Source of the DNA: Parietaria judaica
Lineage: Eukaryota > Streptophyta > Magnoliopsida > Rosales > Urticaceae
Assembly: GCA_954871525.1 (NCBI GenBank)
Contig: OX940871.1
Coordinates: forward strand, 16,956,532-17,020,531
Direction: 5' to 3'
DNA length: 64,000 nucleotides
Shown here piece after piece: positions 59,748 to 64,000 of this stretch. The position numbers and the translations under genes are program-made. The notes under the pieces are model-generated. The model had not been told where the DNA came from. It saw only the letters and a list, made by a program, of their open reading frames with translations, and did no database searches. Positions within the stretch are counted from its first letter, which is position 1. Each line of letters opens with the position of its first letter.

Positions 59748-60478
59748 AATTTGTACTCGAGTACTTTTAATTTCTTTTAAATATATTCGAAAAATAATAT
59801 ATTAAAAATACGTGGTGTAGCCCTTGAGGATTCTAAGCTCTAATGAAAAGCAACTACATGAACAGGGGTATTTCGGTCAATCCACTTTTCTAATGATTCT
59901 TAGGATATCATTGGATGATTACACTCCCATGTGCGTGCTGCGAAGCACAGGTTGGTTTCTATTGAAATTCCGATTAATGATATACAGCTGGGGTGATGAT
60001 ATGCTAGGGGTATTCTTGGAATAAGAAAGAATGCGTGCACCAAACTTCATTTTGTTACTTGAAGTTGAAATAGAGAAGCTTATATAAAAAAAAAATATAA
60101 ACAAAGTGAGTCAGACCAGCCACCCCAATAATCTGAAACTATTTCCTATATCTATGCATGACCATGCACGTTACATAAACGCCATGCATGAAAATTCCAC
60201 GTACACTCTTCCATGCACACACAGATCAAATTCTGCACCTCATTTAATTCATCAGCGACTTAATTACTTACTCTTCCTTGGTAGGATTTAGGTTTTAGGT
60301 TGTCACCTCCGGTGGGAAGATGATAAAGACCACCGTGTTAAACACGAGTTTGGCTGTCTCTTCCCACACTATATCGTAATCGCACAAACGCTGGTACTCA
60401 ATCGTTATCAACCAGTGTAGAAACCTCAACATATTCAAAACAGTAAAGTAGGACACCAACGTGTAGTGACACAACTTC
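59748..60478. repeat. Segmental duplicate, copy 2
   Basis: Partner of 56150-56905. In this copy the coding part continues without break into the rest of the GPR107-like pseudogene, so this is likely the source copy and the other a partial duplicate. Confidence 0.9.
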
Positions 60479-61448
60479 GCGAGCTTCCTCACCGTCGAAC
60501 AACCCGACCAGTTCTCAGGCAACGTCACCACGAAGCTGCACACAAATTTTGTAACGAATAATAACGACTTCTTTCCTATCCCGTCATTCACGGCGTTGGC
60601 CAGAACTTGGAGCGGGATCACGATCATCAATGTGATCTTCACCTTCCCCTGAAGCAGCTTTGTGGATGTTGGCCAACTGCTCCCCATTGCGGCGATGGCA
60701 ATGTAGAACTGAACAACGCTCGCTATCTGGAAGATGGGGTGCGCAATATCCCAGCCATGCGGCATCCCGGTGACCTTCACGTGGTGCTTCTCCTCGTAGG
60801 TGCATATGAAACTGAACATCTTGATGACCAGGATTCCGGCTATTAAGAAGTGGACCCGGAAGGGGACCGATGTCTTGTTGGAGGCACAGAGGTAGATCTA
60901 AGACCCTAGCATAGAGAAATACAAGATGGAGAAGAGAGGAATATACAAGGGAGGCGTGTGCTGCTGATGGAGAGATAACCCGGAAAGCGTCGTCGTTAAG
61001 GTTGCATAGCTCTAGGCGGACGGTCATGGTCACGAGGGTGAGTGGTACTGCGCAGTTGACAAACATGAGGCGGTACTCACTCAGAATTTTGATAAGGCAC
61101 GAGTGAGAGACTGGAGAAATTTCTCGGAACTTGAAGGTACGGAGAATGTTGTGTGAATTTATAATGCAGAGATCGGGTTTCCTGCGACTCCAAATCAACT
61201 ATAGGAAGAGCTGCTTCAGCGAGGAAGACAAAGCCTATACGGGACGGATCTGGACCGGTGATGGTGTAGGATTGAGCGGTGACATGATGGACGGAGATGT
61301 TGAGGTGGCCGGTGTGGGTGAAACAAAAATCAACTAAGATGATCCTTGAACGACTGTCTAGGTTGAAGGTGACAGTTTTGATATGGGCGCCTGCAATAGC
61401 GAAGATTAGAGTTTTATAGTTGTATTGTAAAATATTCTTGCAGTTCAT
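60295..61448 (-). pseudogene. GPR107/CAND6-7-like membrane protein pseudogene
   Basis: The minus strand follows the plant GPR107-like family (lung seven-transmembrane receptor domain, Golgi or endosome membrane proteins) from near the signal peptide to near the C-terminus. N-terminal block (61448-61077): TVTFNLDSR, FCFTHTGHLNISVHHV and GPDPSRIGFVFLAEA. Middle block, another frame: EYRLMFVNCAVPLTLVTMTV and RLELCNL. Then, in a third frame: CASNKTSVPFRVHFLIAGIL, EEKHHVKVTGMPHGWDI, VKITLMIVIPLQVLANAV and KLVFNTVVFIIFPPEVTT. At least two frameshifts and one TAG (near 60900) separate them, and the family's GPFIKDWVTW-type loop is degenerate. There are no introns. The copy ends at the border of a Harbinger element. 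The family's role in plants is poorly defined. Confidence 0.8.
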
Positions 61449-61457
61449 TTTAAATAA

Positions 61458-63578
61458 CTGTTTGGTACATATTTTTATTTTTCTTATTCAAATAATAAAA
61501 AACATAATAACTGTTTGGTACATGATTTTGTTTTTTTTTTAAATCACATTTTAATACATTACTAGAATAAATATAATTACAACGATTATAGAAACATCTA
61601 ATTAATATAAAGCATAAGTACTACATAATCATACAACTTAGAGATAATCGTGTTTTTACTACATAAACATCATGAATAATGGTTCCACATGTCATTGGCA
61701 ACAAAATCTCTAAACTCCGTATGTAATCGTCGGGCATTCGGAGTTGGGTTTGTGAACGGGATGCCATCATCTTCTGGCACATCTTGATCTACAATCCTTT
61801 CAGAACTTCCACCTTCGATATCTTTCATATGAACATCTTGATTCCAACTTGTAAACAAAGGGCCATCGTTTTCAAACATTTTTATTAAATTATGAATTGT
61901 AAAGCACACCATAACTATACGACCTTGTTTATCGAGAGGATAACTCGACATATGCTTTAGAATGGGAAATCGTGCTTTGACTACGAAACATCTCTCTATC
62001 ACATTGCATAGCGATGAATGCCGGTAGTTAAAAAGTTCTGCGTGCCCACTCAATTGCCTATTTTCTCTAAACTCGGATATGTGATAACGTGTGGTGCGAT
62101 ACGGTGCCAAAAAACCGGGCTCATTAGGATATCCTTCATCCACGAACTTTTATTCTCGGTCAAAAGTAAGTCACGCAATATTCGCGAGTCCGATGCCGAA
62201 CCTTCCCATCCCGTATGAACGTACGTGAATAACATATCAAAGGAACAAGCGGCCATCACGTTGATTGTACATGTTCCTTTTCGACCTCGGTAATTGGCTT
62301 GGTCTTCCGTGGGTACAACTACATCAATATGGGTACCGTCAATAGCGCCGATGCAATCCTTGAAAATAAAATATATAAAAATTCATTAATAAATTTGAAT
62401 TCAAATATAAAATGTGTAGTGAAAAATCATCATCCCTTAAACCATGGCCAATATTTTGGGTTAAATTCAATCTCGGGAGGCGTCGTTGTACCACCGTGAT
62501 GCTTTATTACATCGGGTGCCAATTGACTTATTGCATCGAAACATATCCAAAATTTCTACTAACGGTCTCTCCAGAATGATTAAATCTATCTTGAACGGCT
62601 CTATTTCTGTCTTAGTGTGCAAGAACTTTCATAAATATCATGAACGATTCCTCGGGTGATAAGATACCGGGTGGGATCAAATGTCGTATAATGTCAACTA
62701 TCGCCATGAAGGGCTCCTTGTACATGCGACACATCTCATACAATGGCGCTTTGTTGGGATTATTAATCATACCATAAACTATCGCCATGAGGCGGTCCCA
62801 TCCGTCGTTTACTTTCTTCATAAAAAAGATCAATGAAAAATATCTCCGCAGCCTCGGGCCATTGTGCGGTATCACCGATTTAAAAAAAAAATCTAAACCC
62901 ATGAACAAATAAAAAAAATCAACCTTAATTACCAAACTTGATTACCAAATGAAAAGACCGAAAAATCAAAATAAACCCATAAACAAATCAACCTTGACCA
63001 AACAAAAAAAAAACAACCTAAACCCATGAACAAATCAGCCTTAACCTAAAAAAAAATCAACACGACAAACACCAACCACATCAAGCAGAATAACAACAAA
63101 CCAGCAAACACCAACGAGATGTGTATTTCACTATTTCTCCATCAAAGTTTTCTAAATCTGAGCTTAATCCCAAGGATTTGAGAGCTTACCTAAATCTCAG
63201 CTCAAGGCGACGACTCTAAGGGATCAAGAGATAAGTCGTTGCTCGACGAAGGAGGAGGGCGGCGCAGCTCGGCGAGAGGGAAGTCGTTACTCGGTGCAGG
63301 ACAGCGGTGGAGCTCGGCTAGAGAAGAGGCGAGGTCGAGGGCGAGAGAGATGAAAAATTAGGGCAGAAAAATGAGTGAAAAAAAGGTAAAACACTTAATT
63401 CACTTTTGTGAAGAGTCGGTGAGAAAAAAGAGGATGTAACTTAAGTTATTTTTATTTAAAATTCCTACCAAACAATACATTCTTTATTTGCTTTTTACTG
63501 TGTCAAATGAAAAAGCCAAAAAGTGTTTTTTTTTTTTTATGAACCAAAAAGTGTTTTCAAAACATATACCAAACACAG
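61458..63578 (-). mobile_element. PIF/Harbinger DNA transposon, inactive
   Basis: The left end reads CTGTTTGGTACATATTTTT and the right end, reversed, reads CTGTGTTTGGTATATGTTTT, which are inverted repeats of the kind found in plant PIF/Harbinger elements. A second pair of TGTTTGGTA-type texts lies inside each end (61510 and 63454). A DDE transposase gene lies between them on the minus strand. The Myb-like second ORF of active PIF elements is not seen. The 3-bp duplication (TTA/TAA) could not be confirmed, so the borders may be off by some bases. Confidence 0.65.
61670..62935 (-). pseudogene. HARBI1-like PIF/Harbinger transposase
   Basis: DDE_Tnp_4 family transposase or nuclease. The N-terminal part (62935-62612) has MYKEPFMAIVDIIRHLIPPG and EESFMIFMKVLAH, then TAA. 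The same frame resumes with DRNRAVQDRFNHSGETVSRN. Next come CFDAISQLAP and EFNPKYWPWFKG. After a gap of about 80 bases with splice-like ends come DCIGAIDGTHIDVVVP (first Asp), NYRGRKGTCTINVMAACSFD and GSASDSRIL (second Asp). A one-base frameshift at about 62145 leads to VDEGYPNEPGFLAPYR (third Asp), LFNYRHSSLCNVIERCF and KARFPILKHM. All three catalytic Asp residues remain, but a stop and two frameshifts break the frame. Confidence 0.88.
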
Positions 63579-64000
63579 CCTATGTTTCTGTGTATCGAAT
63601 TTCAAGAACATACGTGGTATCTATACCACACTCACAACAAAATGAAAGCCTCAACAAAATAGAAACTAATAGAAATACTGGCAAAAGTATCAGACTAACA
63701 ATTACAGGGAAATTATATATCTACCCTCTCTTATCCAATACAAAGAAAAGACTAATCTTATGAAAACCATTTATCACATTAATAAGTTTATAATTCACTT
63801 ATTAATTTTGACGAACAAAATAAAAATAAATCCTAATCTAATATACATGCATGCAACGTTAAGCAAAAACAATATATTTGCTCTTTATTATATTGTCACC
63901 ATTAATTCTTATTATTATAAATATCAAATTAGAAAAAAATAATTGTATTCTTAATAACATCAGATTTACATTAACTAAAAATCATACCAATATTGTATTA
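63579..64000. other. Intergenic AT-rich sequence, no gene seen
   Basis: No recognisable coding content up to the window edge. Short open frames here look like chance. Confidence 0.5.

Overview
The window looks like nuclear DNA of a flowering plant, almost certainly a eudicot. It is AT-rich, has GT..AG introns, and carries plant-type repeats: CACTA, Mutator-like, hAT, PIF/Harbinger, Ty1/copia, Ty3/gypsy, an L1-type LINE with RNase H, and a tRNA-derived SINE. It also holds plant protein families (oxidosqualene cyclase, CML41-like calmodulin-like protein, YPQ/PQ-loop transporter, GPR107-like membrane protein). I cannot name the species.

Two protein-coding genes appear intact. The first is an intronless CML41-like EF-hand gene on the minus strand (20244-20834). 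The second is a 12-exon PQ-loop (YPQ1-like vacuolar amino-acid transporter) gene on the plus strand (37273-41839). All 12 exons of the second join in phase into 386 residues. The rest is transposons, their remains, and broken gene fragments.

Layout. 1-2597 is a copia LTR (minus). 3453-4507 is an oxidosqualene cyclase pseudogene limited to its first exons. 4560-5600 is copia-like debris. 5601-7110 is a second LTR of the first family, cut by a CACTA transposon (7111-about 10690) that encodes a TNP2 transposase and is truncated. 10690-13553 is repeat-like DNA plus a frameshifted plant transposon protein. 15405-15970 is a Mutator-like element with a perfect 9-bp target duplication. 16775-17640 is a copia remnant. 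18541-19470 is a chimera of TH2 (thiamin salvage) and TM9SF gene fragments. 23210-27940 is a broken LINE. 32280-33485 holds two hAT-type elements. 36235-36952 is a non-autonomous CACTA element about 320 bp upstream of the PQ-loop start codon. 42256-42744 is another hAT element. 45205-45350 is a SINE. 46875-47864 is a 990-bp palindrome. 48538-51182 is a decayed Ty3/gypsy pol. 53811-55960 is an array of about 10.5 units of a 203-bp satellite. 56150-61448 holds a GPR107-like pseudogene and a duplicate of its 3' part. 61458-63578 is a PIF/Harbinger element.

I see no evidence of a new multi-gene system. The most notable items are the TH2-TM9SF chimera, the long palindrome, the CACTA pair with one member in a gene promoter, the hAT element dominated by a TC microsatellite, the satellite array next to a duplicated pseudogene end, and the collapsed second EF-hand in the CML. 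All identifications come from reading motifs and recalled family features; no database search was run.
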